DNA of 64,000 nucleotides from Streptomyces sp. AC550_RSS872 (GCF_019049285.1 NZ_JAGMUL010000015.1:186001-250000), one strand, 5' to 3'. Positions 39,873-49,441 are shown, counted from the stretch's first letter. Translations and numbers: made by a program. Notes: a model not told the origin generated them from the sequence alone.

Positions 39873-40688
39873 TCAGCCGCGCTCCTCGACCTGACGCCAG
39901 AAGGCGTCGACCCGGGCGTTGAACAGCTCCGGGGTCTCCTGGAAGGGCTGATGGGCCTCGCCGGGCAGCACCTCGAACTCGGCGCCCGGGATCCGCTCCG
40001 CGACCTCGCGGCCGAATCGCGGCGGCGTGGCGATGTCGAGTTCACCGGCCAGGACGAGCGTCGCGGCGGCGATCTGCGGCAGCCGGTCGAGCGTGTCATG
40101 GCCGGTGAACGAGGCCAGTTGGCCCTGGAAGGCTTCGACCGACTGGGGGTGAGGAAAGGCCAGCGTCTCCTCGACGAGCCGGTCGACCGTGCCGTCCGCG
40201 TGGGCGCGAGGCGTGTAGATCCACAGGTAGAACGCCTCGAGCAGGGCGCGTTCGCTCGGCGCGCTCTCGACCATCCAGCGCCAGAAGCCCGTCATGGAAC
40301 GGAAGTAGGCGTCCGGGCGGGCCACCGTGCTCATGAGCACGAGGCTGCGGACGAGAGCTGGGTGACGGAGTGCCAGTTCCTGGGCGATGAAGCTCCCTCC
40401 GGAGAATCCGGCGATGTGGGCGGCCGGCACGTCGAGCGCCCGCAGCAGGGCGGCGGCGTCGTCGGCCATCCGCGCGACGGTGACGGACTCCTCGGGTGAA
40501 CGCGTACGCCCGGCGCCGCGGTTGTCGAAGGCGGTCAGCCGGTAGCGGTCCGACAGACCGTCGAGTTGTGCCTGCCAGGCCTCGGCGGGATCGCCGAGCC
40601 CCGCGATGAGCAGGACGTCGGGCCCCCGGCCCCGGCGCTCGACCCAGAGTTCGACACCGTCGGCGTTGATCATTTCGCCCATGTGCAC
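39873..40688 (-). CDS. Alpha/beta hydrolase
   Basis: 271 residues. Nucleophile elbow GFSGGSFIAQELALRHP, oxyanion region LLIAGLGDPAEAW, DNRGAGRTRSPEESVTV, acid/His end region LAGELDIATPP and LPGEAHQPFQETPELF. It resembles 3-oxoadipate enol-lactone hydrolases and other small hydrolases; substrate unknown. The second ATG (MGEMINADG) may be the start. Convergent with the VOC gene. Confidence 0.9.
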   Translation of the reverse strand: MHMGEMINADGVELWVERRGRGPDVLLIAGLGDPAEAWQAQLDGLSDRYRLTAFDNRGAGRTRSPEESVTVARMADDAAALLRALDVPAAHIAGFSGGSFIAQELALRHPALVRSLVLMSTVARPDAYFRSMTGFWRWMVESAPSERALLEAFYLWIYTPRAHADGTVDRLVEETLAFPHPQSVEAFQGQLASFTGHDTLDRLPQIAAATLVLAGELDIATPPRFGREVAERIPGAEFEVLPGEAHQPFQETPELFNARVDAFWRQVEERG

Positions 40689-40760
40689 CTCCTGGACGGC
40701 CGTCGCGGTACTCCCACCGTCGCACGGGCCGAGCAGGTCCGCCTGGAGTTCCCGCGGGAC

Positions 40761-41414
40761 CTAGGGCTCGATGAGGCCCACACGGATGGCGTAGCGGGTG
40801 AGTTCCAGGCGGTCGCGCAGGCCCAGTTTCTGAAGCAGGTTGGCGCGGTGCCGTTCGACCGTCTTGACGCTGATCACCAGGAGACGGGCGATCTCCTTGG
40901 AGGAGTGGCCCTCGGCGACGAGTTTGAGGATTTCCTCCTCACGTTCGGTGATGGGGCGGGCGGGCAGCCGGGCGCCTGCGCGGGCGCGGTCGAGGTAGGT
41001 ACGGATGAGGGCGGACTCGGCGCCGGGGTAGATGAAGGGTTCGTCACGCAGGGCGGCACGGCAGGCCTCGACCAGGTCGCGGTCGGCGACGGACTTCGGG
41101 ACGTAGCCGGAGGCGCCGGCCTTGAGCGCTTCGAAGAAGAACTGCTCGTTGTCGTACATCGTCAGCATCAGCGTGCGCAGTCCGGGACGGATGCGGGCGA
41201 GTTCACGGGCGGCCTGCAAGCCGGTCCGGCGGGGCATGGCGATGTCGAGGATGGCCAGGTCGACGTCGTTGTCCCGGACCATTGCGATGGCTTCCGCGCC
41301 GTCGGCCGCCTCGGCCACGACGGTCAGGTCCGGTTCCGCGTCGAGGATCAGGCGGACGCCGCGGCGGACGAGCGCGTGATCGTCGGCGAGCAGGATGCGG
41401 GCCGGTGCAGTCAT
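40761..41414 (-). CDS. NarL/LuxR-type response regulator
   Basis: 217 residues. Receiver domain with ILLADDHALVRRGV, phospho-acceptor Asp57 in LAILDIAMPRRTG, and KAGASGYVPK; LuxR-type HTH at about 150-207 (ITEREEEILKLVAEGHSSKE ... SVKTVERHRANL). Its ATG overlaps the kinase stop by 4 bp. It most likely controls nearby genes, such as the khtTU cassette just upstream on the other strand (inference). Confidence 0.94.
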   Translation of the reverse strand: MTAPARILLADDHALVRRGVRLILDAEPDLTVVAEAADGAEAIAMVRDNDVDLAILDIAMPRRTGLQAARELARIRPGLRTLMLTMYDNEQFFFEALKAGASGYVPKSVADRDLVEACRAALRDEPFIYPGAESALIRTYLDRARAGARLPARPITEREEEILKLVAEGHSSKEIARLLVISVKTVERHRANLLQKLGLRDRLELTRYAIRVGLIEP

Positions 41415-42382
41415 CGCACGTTCTCCCGAGGACGGTGGTCGGATGTGCCGCCGGTCACGTCCAGCCGTATCTCGGTTCCGCCCCGCGGGACCTGGCCGAT
41501 GGCGAGGTCGGCTCCGATGAGAAGAGCGCGCTCGCGCATACCGCTGATGCCGGCACCCTCGGGCGCGGTACCGATGCCCTGGCCGTCGTCGCGGACCAGC
41601 AGACCCACCCGGGAGTCCGGCAGCGGGCGCAGATGGATCTCGACGCGCGTGGCGCCGGCGTGGCGTGCGGTGTTGGTGAGCCCCTCCTGGGCGATGCGGT
41701 AGAGGACGAGTTCGGTGGCCGGGTCGAGCGGCGGCAGGCCCGGCGCGATATGGGCCGTCGCACTGAGACGGGAGTTCGTGAACTCGGTCGCGAGGGCCCG
41801 CAGGGCGCTGTGCAGGCCGAGCTCCTCCAGGACGCCGGGGCGCAGACGGCGGCCGATACGGCGGATCTCCTCCAGGCCGGCGCGGGTGGTCTCCTGCGCC
41901 TGACGCAGGTCGGCGCGCACCGCGTCGGGGGCGTGATCGGCCGTGTGCCTGAGCTGCAGCAGCACGGCGGTGAGGGTCTGCCCGACCTCGTCGTGGAGCT
42001 CCTGGGCGAGGCGTTGCCGCTCGGCCTCCTGCGCGGACAGGGCTCTGCCGGAGCTGGTGGCCCGTTCCGCCTCCAGCCGGGCGAGCATGGCGTTGAAGGC
42101 CGTGGTGAGCTCGGCGATCTCGCCGGGGCCGGTGACGGTCGTACGACTGCCGGGTCTGAGGAGGTCGGCGGTCGCCATGGCCCGGGTCAGCCGGGCCAGC
42201 GGCGCGAGCCCGATCCTCAGCAGAAGGGCGTTCGCGATCAGCATCACCACCAACCCGGCGAGCAGGACCAGCGCCTCGCCGAGGAGGACCGGGGTGGAGA
42301 CGGTGACCGGGCCGAGGAGCATCAGGATCGCGGCGAGGAACACCGCCGCGTTGAGAAGGAAGATCCGCCAGTACAACGTCAT
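41411..42382 (-). CDS. Sensor histidine kinase (HisKA_3 type)
   Basis: About 323 residues. Two membrane helices (WRIFLLNAAVFLAAILMLLG; ALVLLAGLVVMLIANALLL) with almost no external loop, a HAMP domain, the dimer/phospho-acceptor His130 in LAQELHDEVGQTLTAVLLQL, and a HATPase domain (VLYRIAQEGLTNTARHAGAT, DDGQGIGTAPEGAGISGM). The near lack of an extracellular domain suggests sensing in or at the membrane. ATG 42382 is chosen because the frame above it is non-conserved. Pairs with the response regulator. Confidence 0.92.
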   Translation of the reverse strand: MTLYWRIFLLNAAVFLAAILMLLGPVTVSTPVLLGEALVLLAGLVVMLIANALLLRIGLAPLARLTRAMATADLLRPGSRTTVTGPGEIAELTTAFNAMLARLEAERATSSGRALSAQEAERQRLAQELHDEVGQTLTAVLLQLRHTADHAPDAVRADLRQAQETTRAGLEEIRRIGRRLRPGVLEELGLHSALRALATEFTNSRLSATAHIAPGLPPLDPATELVLYRIAQEGLTNTARHAGATRVEIHLRPLPDSRVGLLVRDDGQGIGTAPEGAGISGMRERALLIGADLAIGQVPRGGTEIRLDVTGGTSDHRPRENVR

Positions 42383-42646
42383 GGTCGCGTTCCCTTCCCG
42401 GTGCCCCTCACCTCCACTGTCTCCTGTCACCGCCGCCCGGCCCGCACCGGGGGTCTGACCTGGGACGGGGCCCACTGCCCCGCACCACTCTGACCGCCGT
42501 GGGCGCGGTGCGTCCATCCGTGCTGACACCCATGTTCCCGGCCCGTCCGCACCTGGCACGATGACCTTCGCCGCGGCGGTCCGACAGGTCCGCTCCGCCG
42601 CGTGCCGCACGACCGTCGCAGTGAAATGAACAGGGAGGGAGGGGTT

Positions 42647-43132
42647 GTGCCTGCTCCGCGGATGAGCACCACCCCCTTGCCGGGTATCGGTGTCCAGTAC
42701 GACCTCACCACGCGGGAACACCGCCATCTGTCGGTGATCGCGCACCGGGACGGAACCCGGACGGTGAACGTGTACCGGCCCGACGACCCGGACGCGTGCG
42801 CCCAGTCGCTGCGTCTGACGGAGCCGGAGGCCGCCTCCTTGATCGATGCGCTGACCCCCTCCCACCACAGCCCGAACCTGCTGTCCACGACCGACCTGGG
42901 ACTGGTGGCGGAGCGCATAGAGCTGTCCGCGGCCTCCTACTGGAACGGGCGGGTCCTGGGGGACACCCGGATGCGCACCGAGACCGGCGCCTCGCTCGTC
43001 GCGGTGCTCCGGCGGGCCCAGGCGATCCCCTCGCCGACGCCGGACTTCCGGCTGGCCGGCGGAGACATCCTGATCGTGATCGGCACCCGCGAGGGTGTGG
43101 AGGCGGCCGCAGAGATACTCGGGCGGGACTGA
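42647..43132 (+). CDS. khtT: Antiporter regulatory subunit, KhtT-like (copy 2)
   Basis: 161 residues from GTG 42647 behind GGGAGGGAGGGG. TTPLPGIGVQYDLTTREHRH, SPNLLSTTDLGLVAERIELS, and a C-terminal TrkA-C domain (FRLAGGDILIVIGTREGVEA). It lies 3 bp before khtU copy 2 in the same direction, the standard regulator-channel order. Same length as copy 1. Confidence 0.92.
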   Translation: MPAPRMSTTPLPGIGVQYDLTTREHRHLSVIAHRDGTRTVNVYRPDDPDACAQSLRLTEPEAASLIDALTPSHHSPNLLSTTDLGLVAERIELSAASYWNGRVLGDTRMRTETGASLVAVLRRAQAIPSPTPDFRLAGGDILIVIGTREGVEAAAEILGRD

Positions 43133-43135
43133 GCG

Positions 43136-44383
43136 ATGCACTCCTCCGCGATCTTCCTGATCGAGTTCGGCGCGATCATCCTCGGGCTGGGCCTCCTCGG
43201 CCGACTGGCCGGGCGTCTGCACTTCTCACCCGTACCTCTCTACCTGCTGGCCGGGCTCGCCTTCGGCGAGGGCGGTCTGCTGCCGCTCGGCACCAGCGAG
43301 GAGTTCGTCGCGATCGGCGCCGAGATCGGCGTCATCCTGCTGCTCCTCATGCTCGGCCTCGAGTACACGGCAAGCGACCTGGTCTCCAACCTCAAGACCC
43401 AGTACCCGGCCGGTCTCGTCGACGCCGCGCTCAACGCCCTGCCCGGCGCCGTGATGGCCCTGCTGCTGGGCTGGGGCCCGGTCGCCGCCGTCGTCCTGGC
43501 CGGCGTCACCTGGATCTCCTCCTCCGGCGTCATCGCCAAGGTCCTCGGCGACCTGGGCCGGCTCGGCAACCGCGAAACCCCGGTCATCCTGAGCATCCTG
43601 GTCCTCGAGGACCTCTCCATGGCCGTGTATCTGCCGATCCTCACCGCCCTGCTGGCCGGTGCCGGGCTCGCGGCGGGCAGCCTCACCCTCGCCATCGCCC
43701 TCGGTGTGGCCGGTCTCGTCCTGCTGCTGGCCGTGCGCTACGGACGCCACATCTCCCGCTTCGTCTCCAGCGACGACCCGGAGAAACTGCTGCTCGTCGT
43801 CCTCGGCCTGACCCTGCTGGTCGCCGGGATCGCCCAACAGCTCCAGGTCTCCGCGGCCGTGGGCGCGTTCCTCGTCGGCATCGCCCTGTCCGGCGAGGTC
43901 GCGGAGGGAGCCCACAACCTCCTCGCGCCGCTGCGGGATCTGTTCGCCGCGGTGTTCTTCGTCTTCTTCGGCCTGCATACCGACCCCGCGAGCATCCCGC
44001 CCGTGCTCCTGCCCGCTCTCGCGCTGGCCGTGGTCACGGCCGCCACGAAGATCGCCACCGGCTACTGGGCCGCCAAGCGGGCCGGAGTGGGCACCAAGGG
44101 CAGCTGGCGAGCCGGCGGCACGCTGGTCGCCCGCGGCGAGTTCTCCATCGTCATCGCCGGCCTCGCGGTCACCGCCGGCATCGAGCCGTCCCTGGGCCCG
44201 TTGGCCACCGCCTACGTACTGATCCTCGTCGTCCTCGGCCCGCTCACCGCCCGCTTCACCGAACCGGCCGCCGCGTGGATCACCCGCCCTCGCACCCCGT
44301 CGGTACCGCGGCAGGCGGAGGCACCCGTCCCGGAGGAGGCCACGAAGGCGGTCCAGGGCAACGGCCCTGTCGGCCCGGCATGA
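43136..44383 (+). CDS. khtU: CPA2 cation:proton antiporter, KhtU-like (copy 2)
   Basis: 415 residues; about 12 helices and near-identical blocks to copy 1 (PVPLYLLAGLAFGEGGLLPL; TWISSSGVIAKVLGDLGRLG; VLEDLSMAVYLPILTALLAG; QLQVSAAVGAFLVGIALSGE). Unlike copy 1 it has an ordinary short polar C-tail of about 35 residues. Translation is coupled to khtT copy 2 (3-bp gap). Confidence 0.94.
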   Translation: MHSSAIFLIEFGAIILGLGLLGRLAGRLHFSPVPLYLLAGLAFGEGGLLPLGTSEEFVAIGAEIGVILLLLMLGLEYTASDLVSNLKTQYPAGLVDAALNALPGAVMALLLGWGPVAAVVLAGVTWISSSGVIAKVLGDLGRLGNRETPVILSILVLEDLSMAVYLPILTALLAGAGLAAGSLTLAIALGVAGLVLLLAVRYGRHISRFVSSDDPEKLLLVVLGLTLLVAGIAQQLQVSAAVGAFLVGIALSGEVAEGAHNLLAPLRDLFAAVFFVFFGLHTDPASIPPVLLPALALAVVTAATKIATGYWAAKRAGVGTKGSWRAGGTLVARGEFSIVIAGLAVTAGIEPSLGPLATAYVLILVVLGPLTARFTEPAAAWITRPRTPSVPRQAEAPVPEEATKAVQGNGPVGPA

Positions 44384-44424
44384 GAGACCACACCTGAGGC
44401 CGAGGGGGCGGGGCCGGCGCGGTC

Positions 44425-45315
44425 TCAGGGACGAGGGAGCCGCGCCCCGTCGGTTCGGGCTTCGAGTGCGCGCAGTACGGCGATCATGTCCTCGCCGCCA
44501 TGGCCCTGGGAGACCGTCTCGCCGTAGAGGGCATGGCAGATGTCGAGCAGGGGCGAGGCCACATCGGCCTTGCGGGCGGCCTCGGCGATGAGCCGGTTGT
44601 TCTTCAGCACGTCCGCGGCGGCCGCCTGGACCGCGAAGTCCCGGTCCAGCAACTTGGGCCCCTTCATCCGGGAGACGGCGCTGGCCATCGGACCCGCGTC
44701 CAGGACGTCCCGGAGCAGGCGCTGGTCGAGCCCGTGCCGGTCGGCGAAGTGGAACGCCTCCGTCAGACCGGTGACCAGGGTGATCAGGAACAGGTTGACC
44801 GAGAACTTCATCAGCAGGGCCCCGGGTACGCCGCCGCAGTCGAACGTCTGGCGGCACATGGGCGCGAGGAGAGGGCGTACGGCCGCGACCGCATCGTCGT
44901 CGCCCGCCAGCATCGCCACCAGCTCGCCCTGCTCGGCGGGGACCCGTGAACCGGAGACCGGGGCCTCGACGTAGCGTCCGCCCACGGCCCGGACGGCGCT
45001 CTCCAAGGCTGCCGAGTGCTCCGGGGCGGTCGTGCCCATGTGGACGACGGTCCGCCCGGCGGTGCGCGCCGCGAAGTCCGGGGTGCCGGGCCCGAGGACG
45101 GTGTCCAGGGCGGTTTCGTCGGCCAGCATGAGGATCACCGTCCGCGCCCGCTCGAACACCTCGGCGGGGCTCTCCGCGATCTCGGCGCCTGCGGCGCGCA
45201 CAGGGGCGCAGCGGTCCCGGGTGCGGTTCCAGACGACGAGAGGCGTCCTGGCACGAGCCAGGTTGAGCGCCATGGGCTGTCCCATGACCCCGAGTCCGAC
45301 GAAACCCACGTACAC
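44425..45315 (-). CDS. NAD(P)-dependent beta-hydroxyacid dehydrogenase (HIBADH family)
   Basis: 296 residues from GTG 45315. Rossmann motif [32 protein letters not shown], substrate motif [18 protein letters not shown], and the catalytic Lys region [20 protein letters not shown]. Family members reduce or oxidise 3-hydroxyisobutyrate, tartronate semialdehyde or similar; some are imine reductases. Divergent from the TetR gene with two palindromic operators in between, so TetR-controlled. Confidence 0.9.
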   Translation of the reverse strand: MYVGFVGLGVMGQPMALNLARARTPLVVWNRTRDRCAPVRAAGAEIAESPAEVFERARTVILMLADETALDTVLGPGTPDFAARTAGRTVVHMGTTAPEHSAALESAVRAVGGRYVEAPVSGSRVPAEQGELVAMLAGDDDAVAAVRPLLAPMCRQTFDCGGVPGALLMKFSVNLFLITLVTGLTEAFHFADRHGLDQRLLRDVLDAGPMASAVSRMKGPKLLDRDFAVQAAAADVLKNNRLIAEAARKADVASPLLDICHALYGETVSQGHGGEDMIAVLRALEARTDGARLPRP

Positions 45316-45368
45316 GATGCACCGCCGCTTCTCATCCGCACCAAGGCCGAGGTGTCCCTGCCGCCTAC

Positions 45369-45384
45369 TATGACAGCGGTCATA
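45369..45384. promoter_or_regulatory. TetR operator 1
   Basis: TATGAC-AGCG-GTCATA: perfect 6-bp arms with a 4-bp centre, in the divergent region between the dehydrogenase and TetR genes. The twin site is 27 bp away. Confidence 0.75.
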
Positions 45385-45395
45385 ACGATCGGCAC

Positions 45396-45411
45396 TATGA
45401 CGGCGGTCATA
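45396..45411. promoter_or_regulatory. TetR operator 2
   Basis: TATGAC-GGCG-GTCATA, same as operator 1 except for one centre base; with the flanking C/G the arms reach 7 bp. Centre-to-centre spacing of 27 bp puts the two sites a bit over two and a half helical turns apart. Confidence 0.75.
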
Positions 45412-45485
45412 GGATGGATTCCAGTACCTTCGGGCACCTTCGGGAACGTCTGGAGACTTCTGAGACGGGCGGACGGAGATCAGGG

Positions 45486-46082
45486 ATGGCGGTGTCCGAA
45501 CGGGGGCCACGGGAGCGGATGGTCTTCAGCGCGGCCCAGCTGATCCGGCGCGACGGGGTCGCCTCCACGGGGATGCGTGAGGTCGCCGCACATGCCGGGG
45601 CACCGCGCGGTTCGTTGCAGCACTACTTCCCCGGCGGGAAGGAGCAGCTGGTCAACGAAGCGGTGGGCTGGGCGGGCCGGTACGCGGGCAACCGAGTCGC
45701 CCGTTTCCTGGCCGCGCTGCCCGAGCCGACGCCCAGTGGGCTGTTCGCGCAGATGGTGCGCCAGTGGACCGACGAGTACGAGACTTCAGACTTCGCGGGC
45801 GGGTGCCCGGTCGCCGCCGCCACGGTGGACTGCGCGGAGGCCACCGTGTCCACGCGGGAGGCCGCGGCCGCCGCGTTCGCAGCCTGGACCGGGCCCGTGG
45901 CCGGGGCGCTGGTGGACATGGGCGTGCCCGAGGAGCGGGCCGGCGCGCTCGCCACGCTCATGATCAGCACCCTGGAGGGGGCGATCCTCATCGCCCGCGC
46001 CGAACGCGACGTCCGCGCCCTGACGACCGTGACCCACGAGCTGGGCCCCCTCCTCGACGCGGCGGTACGGAAGGCCGACTGA
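45486..46082 (+). CDS. TetR/AcrR family regulator (LmrA/YxaF type)
   Basis: 198 residues from ATG 45486. [56 protein letters not shown]. The ligand domain contains the [15 protein letters not shown] block typical of YxaF/LmrA-like regulators. It is divergent from the dehydrogenase gene and probably represses both from the twin TATGAC/GTCATA sites. Confidence 0.92.
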   Translation: MAVSERGPRERMVFSAAQLIRRDGVASTGMREVAAHAGAPRGSLQHYFPGGKEQLVNEAVGWAGRYAGNRVARFLAALPEPTPSGLFAQMVRQWTDEYETSDFAGGCPVAAATVDCAEATVSTREAAAAAFAAWTGPVAGALVDMGVPEERAGALATLMISTLEGAILIARAERDVRALTTVTHELGPLLDAAVRKAD

Positions 46083-46086
46083 ACGA

Positions 46087-46428
46087 GTGTCGGTGACCTC
46101 CGGGGCCGGATGCGGCCGGCCGGTCATGTCCCGCGCCACGGGCAGCGTCCTCTTCCTCGGTTTCGCGGTGGCCGGCAGCCGTCTCGGCGCCGCCACGGCC
46201 GCTTGCCCGCGCCGGTGGCTGCTGACCTCCGCCGCGGGTGCGCAGCGCGACGATGTGGCGGCACGGGGCGGGCCTGAACACCACGCCGGTGACGCCGGTG
46301 CGGCCATCGGCACCTTGTTGTTGTGGGCGGGCGTGGCCGTGGCCCTGCCGGTCGTTGCGGCCGGGGTACCGGCCGGCATCGGGGGCTGTGTGGCCCATCC
46401 GGCATCCAGGCGGGCGGCGAGCGCCTGA
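46087..46428 (+). CDS. Hypothetical protein with one C-terminal membrane helix
   Basis: 113 residues from GTG, 4 bp after the TetR stop. Codons have high third-position G+C, and one clear hydrophobic segment is present (GTLLLWAGVAVALPVVAAGV). No family recognised; it could be a real small gene or a relic of a membrane protein. Confidence 0.4.
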   Translation: MSVTSGAGCGRPVMSRATGSVLFLGFAVAGSRLGAATAACPRRWLLTSAAGAQRDDVAARGGPEHHAGDAGAAIGTLLLWAGVAVALPVVAAGVPAGIGGCVAHPASRRAASA

Positions 46429-46525
46429 GCCGCTGGTCCGGTCGGCCCGCCGGGCCGCTCGCCCCCGCAGGACGGGACCGGACGGAGTGAGGCATGCGCA
46501 GGGTGCCCCTGGGAACTCCGCAAGC

Positions 46526-47998
46526 ATGCGTCCCCACCACGATGAAGCGCCCGTACTGGACGCCCTCTCCCGCTACCACGAGACCGGCGAACTGGGCTTC
46601 AGCCCGCCCGGCCACAAGCAGGCGCGCGGCGCGGACCCCAGGGCACGAGCCGTCCTCGGCGACGCCGTCTACCTCGGTGACGTGCTGGCCGACGGAGGCC
46701 TGGACGATCGCCTTCTGCGGAGCCGGGTGCTGGAGCGGGCCGAGGAGCTGATGGCGGACGCCGTGCACGCCGAGCACACTTTCTTCTCCACCTGCGGCAG
46801 CTCATTGTCCGTGAAGGCGGCCATGCTCACGGTGACCTGCCCGGGTCACAGCCTTCTCGTCGGACGGGACGCCCACAAGTCCGTGGTCGCCGGACTCATC
46901 CTGTCCGGCGTCCGGCCGGCGTGGGTCGAACCGCAGTGGGACGCGGAACGCAACCTCGCCCATCCGCCGTCGGCCGCCGCCTACGACAAGGCGTTCACCG
47001 AACATCCCGATGCCGACGGCGCCCTGGTCACCAGCCCGACCCCGTACGGCTCGGCGGCCGACCTGCGCGCCATCGCCGAGGTCTGCCACCGCCGGGGCAA
47101 GCCCCTGATCGTCGACGAGGCCTGGGGAGCACACCTGCCCTTCCACGACGCGCTGCCGTCATGGGCCATGGACGCGGGCGCCGACGTCTGTGTCACCAGC
47201 ATCCACAAGATGGGCAGCGGCCTGGAACAGGGGTCGGTCTTCCACCTCCAGGGCGACCTCCTCGACCCCGCCGAACTCGCCGCGCGCGCCGACCTGCTCG
47301 GCACCACCAGCCCCAACGTCCTGCTGTACGCCGGGATCGACGCGTGGCGGCGGCAGATGGTCCAGCACGGCCGTGCGCTCATGGACCGGGCGCTGGCCCT
47401 GGCCCTGCGGACCCGTGCCGCGATCGAGGAGATCGACGGTTTCCACGTCGACGACGCGGCGGACTTCTGCGGTCCCGGACGGGCCGCCGAGTTCGACCCG
47501 CTCCCGGTCGTGATGGACATCGACGCCCTGGACACCACCGGCTATCGGGCCGCCGACTGGCTGCGCGAGCACCACCACATCGACATGCACCTCTTCGACC
47601 ACCGGCGCGTCAGCGCCCAGCTCACCCACGCCGACGACGACCGCACCACCGCTCGTCTGCTCACCGCCCTGCGTGACCTGGCCGACCACGCCGACGCACT
47701 GCGTGACGCGCCCCGCGTCGAGGTGCCGGCCCCGGCCGACCTGCGCACGGAACAGGTCCGGCTGCCCCGCGACGCCTACTTCGGCGACCACACGGACGTA
47801 CCCCTGGACAAGGCCGAGGGCCGCGTCGCCGGCGAGATGATCACGCCGTATCCGCCCGGCATCCCCGCCATCCTCCCGGGTGAACTCCTCACCGAGCCCG
47901 TCCTGCGCTACCTGGCGACCGGCGTCCGCGCCGGCATGAACCTGCCCGACGCGGCCGACAAGCAGCTGGGCACGATCCGGGTCGTCGCCGAGGACTGA
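46526..47998 (+). CDS. PLP-dependent Orn/Lys/Arg decarboxylase-type protein
   Basis: 490 residues. Fold-type I features: GFSPPGHKQARGADPRARAV, TFFSTCGSSLSVKAAML, VGRDAHKSVVAGLILSGV, VDEAWGAHLPFHDALP, and the PLP lysine at about 227 in TSIHKMGSGLEQGSVFH. The C-terminal domain ends with MITPYPPGIPAILPGE, typical of the family. It would form a polyamine precursor (cadaverine, putrescine or agmatine). Start MRPHHDEAPVLDAL has a weak ribosome site. Confidence 0.9.
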   Translation: MRPHHDEAPVLDALSRYHETGELGFSPPGHKQARGADPRARAVLGDAVYLGDVLADGGLDDRLLRSRVLERAEELMADAVHAEHTFFSTCGSSLSVKAAMLTVTCPGHSLLVGRDAHKSVVAGLILSGVRPAWVEPQWDAERNLAHPPSAAAYDKAFTEHPDADGALVTSPTPYGSAADLRAIAEVCHRRGKPLIVDEAWGAHLPFHDALPSWAMDAGADVCVTSIHKMGSGLEQGSVFHLQGDLLDPAELAARADLLGTTSPNVLLYAGIDAWRRQMVQHGRALMDRALALALRTRAAIEEIDGFHVDDAADFCGPGRAAEFDPLPVVMDIDALDTTGYRAADWLREHHHIDMHLFDHRRVSAQLTHADDDRTTARLLTALRDLADHADALRDAPRVEVPAPADLRTEQVRLPRDAYFGDHTDVPLDKAEGRVAGEMITPYPPGIPAILPGELLTEPVLRYLATGVRAGMNLPDAADKQLGTIRVVAED

Positions 47999-48016
47999 CG
48001 ACCGAGCCGGAACACG

Positions 48017-48047
48017 CAGAAGGCCGACCGAGCCGGAAGGCCTTCTG
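48017..48047. terminator. Hairpin between convergent decarboxylase and MFS genes
   Basis: CAGAAGGCC (48017-48025) and GGCCTTCTG (48039-48047) form a perfect 9-bp stem around 13 bases. Confidence 0.75.
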
Positions 48048-48055
48048 TCCCTGCC

Positions 48056-49441
48056 CTACGTCCCTTCGGACCTGCCCGGCACGCACAGCCGTGCGAGGAC
48101 GGCGGCAGTCAGGTAGGCGAGCGCGCCGATGGCCATGCAGGTGCGCAGCCCGGTGTCGAAGTCGGTGGCCGAGGCGAGCAGGCTGCCGCCGAGGGCCACA
48201 CCGGTGGCGCTGCCGACCTGGCGGGTGGTGTTGAACAGGGCCGAGGCGGCCCCCGAGTACGCCGGGGGCGCGGCACCCATCACGGTGGCGGTCGAGCCGG
48301 TGAGGGCGAAGGAGGTACCGAACCCCGCAGCCATCATCGGGGCCACCAGCAGCGCGTAGGCGGCGTCGGCCCCCGCCGCGGCCCAGCCGGCCAGCCCCAG
48401 GGCGGCCAGGACCATGCCGGAGACGACCAGCGGACGGTCGCCGGTGCGGCCGCTCAGCCGCCCGGACAGGACGGAGGCGAACATGGTCATCGCCACGGCC
48501 GGGAACAGCGCAAGGCCGGTGCCGAGGGCGCTGAAGCCGCGGTGGTGCTGGAATGCCAGGCTGGCGGTGAACACCATGCCGTAGAAGCCGAAGTTGAACA
48601 GCAGACCGATGACGGCCCCACCGCTCATCGCACGTGAGCGCAGCAGGCTCAGCGGAAGCACCGGGGACCGGGCCAGCCGCTCGCGCACCGCGAACGCCAC
48701 GGCGGCCGCCACGGCCAGGCCCACCCCGGCGAGCACCACCGGATCGGACCAGCCACGCCGTCCGGCCTCGTTGAGCGCCGCGGTCAGCAGCGCCACCGCC
48801 GCCACGACCGCGCACTGCGCCGGCCAGTCCAGGGGCCGGTCCGCGTTCCTGGGCGAGCGGGCCACGTGCCGCAGCGTCAGCACCAGGCAGACGGCGCCGA
48901 CGGGCAGGTTGACGAGGAACACCCAGCGCCAGCCCACCGTGGAGACGAGCAACCCGCCCAGCAGCGGCCCGGCGGAGGCCGCGATGCCCGCCATCGAACC
49001 CCACAGCCCGAAGGCCCGCGACCGTTCGGCCGCCCCCGGGTACGCCTGTTGGAGCAGGGCCAGCGAACCGGGCACGATCAGAGCCGCGCCGAGTCCCTCC
49101 ACCAGCCGGGCCACCACGAGGAAGGGCGCGTTCGGCGCGAGCGCACACGCGGCCGAGGCCAGGGTGAACACGGCCACGCCCGAGCAGAAGACCCGACGGT
49201 TGCCCAGCCGGTCGCCGAGCGCGCCACCGGTCAGCAGGAAACCGGCGAAGACCAGGGTGTAGCCGTCGGTGATCCACTGGATCCCGGTGAGCGACGCCGA
49301 CAGTTCGCGGCCGATCACCGGCACGGCGACGTTGATGACCGTCACATCCAGGATCACCATGAAGTACCCGGCGCACACCGCCAGCAGCGGTGCCCAGGAC
49401 CGACGCTCGGACTCCGGGTCCGACTCAGGAAGGCCGTACAT
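48056..49441 (-). CDS. MFS drug exporter, DHA2 (EmrB/QacA) family
   Basis: 461 residues and about 14 membrane helices. Motifs: YFMVILDVTVINVAVPVIGR (DHA2 helix 1), IQWITDGYTLVFAGFLLTGG, GALGDRLGNRRVF (motif A), and GPLLGGLLVSTVGWRWVFLV (motif C). Drug/proton antiport; substrate unknown. Start MYGLPESDPESERR at 49441; the frame extends 21 codons further. No adjacent regulator apart from the TetR about 2 kb away. Confidence 0.92.
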   Translation of the reverse strand: MYGLPESDPESERRSWAPLLAVCAGYFMVILDVTVINVAVPVIGRELSASLTGIQWITDGYTLVFAGFLLTGGALGDRLGNRRVFCSGVAVFTLASAACALAPNAPFLVVARLVEGLGAALIVPGSLALLQQAYPGAAERSRAFGLWGSMAGIAASAGPLLGGLLVSTVGWRWVFLVNLPVGAVCLVLTLRHVARSPRNADRPLDWPAQCAVVAAVALLTAALNEAGRRGWSDPVVLAGVGLAVAAAVAFAVRERLARSPVLPLSLLRSRAMSGGAVIGLLFNFGFYGMVFTASLAFQHHRGFSALGTGLALFPAVAMTMFASVLSGRLSGRTGDRPLVVSGMVLAALGLAGWAAAGADAAYALLVAPMMAAGFGTSFALTGSTATVMGAAPPAYSGAASALFNTTRQVGSATGVALGGSLLASATDFDTGLRTCMAIGALAYLTAAVLARLCVPGRSEGT

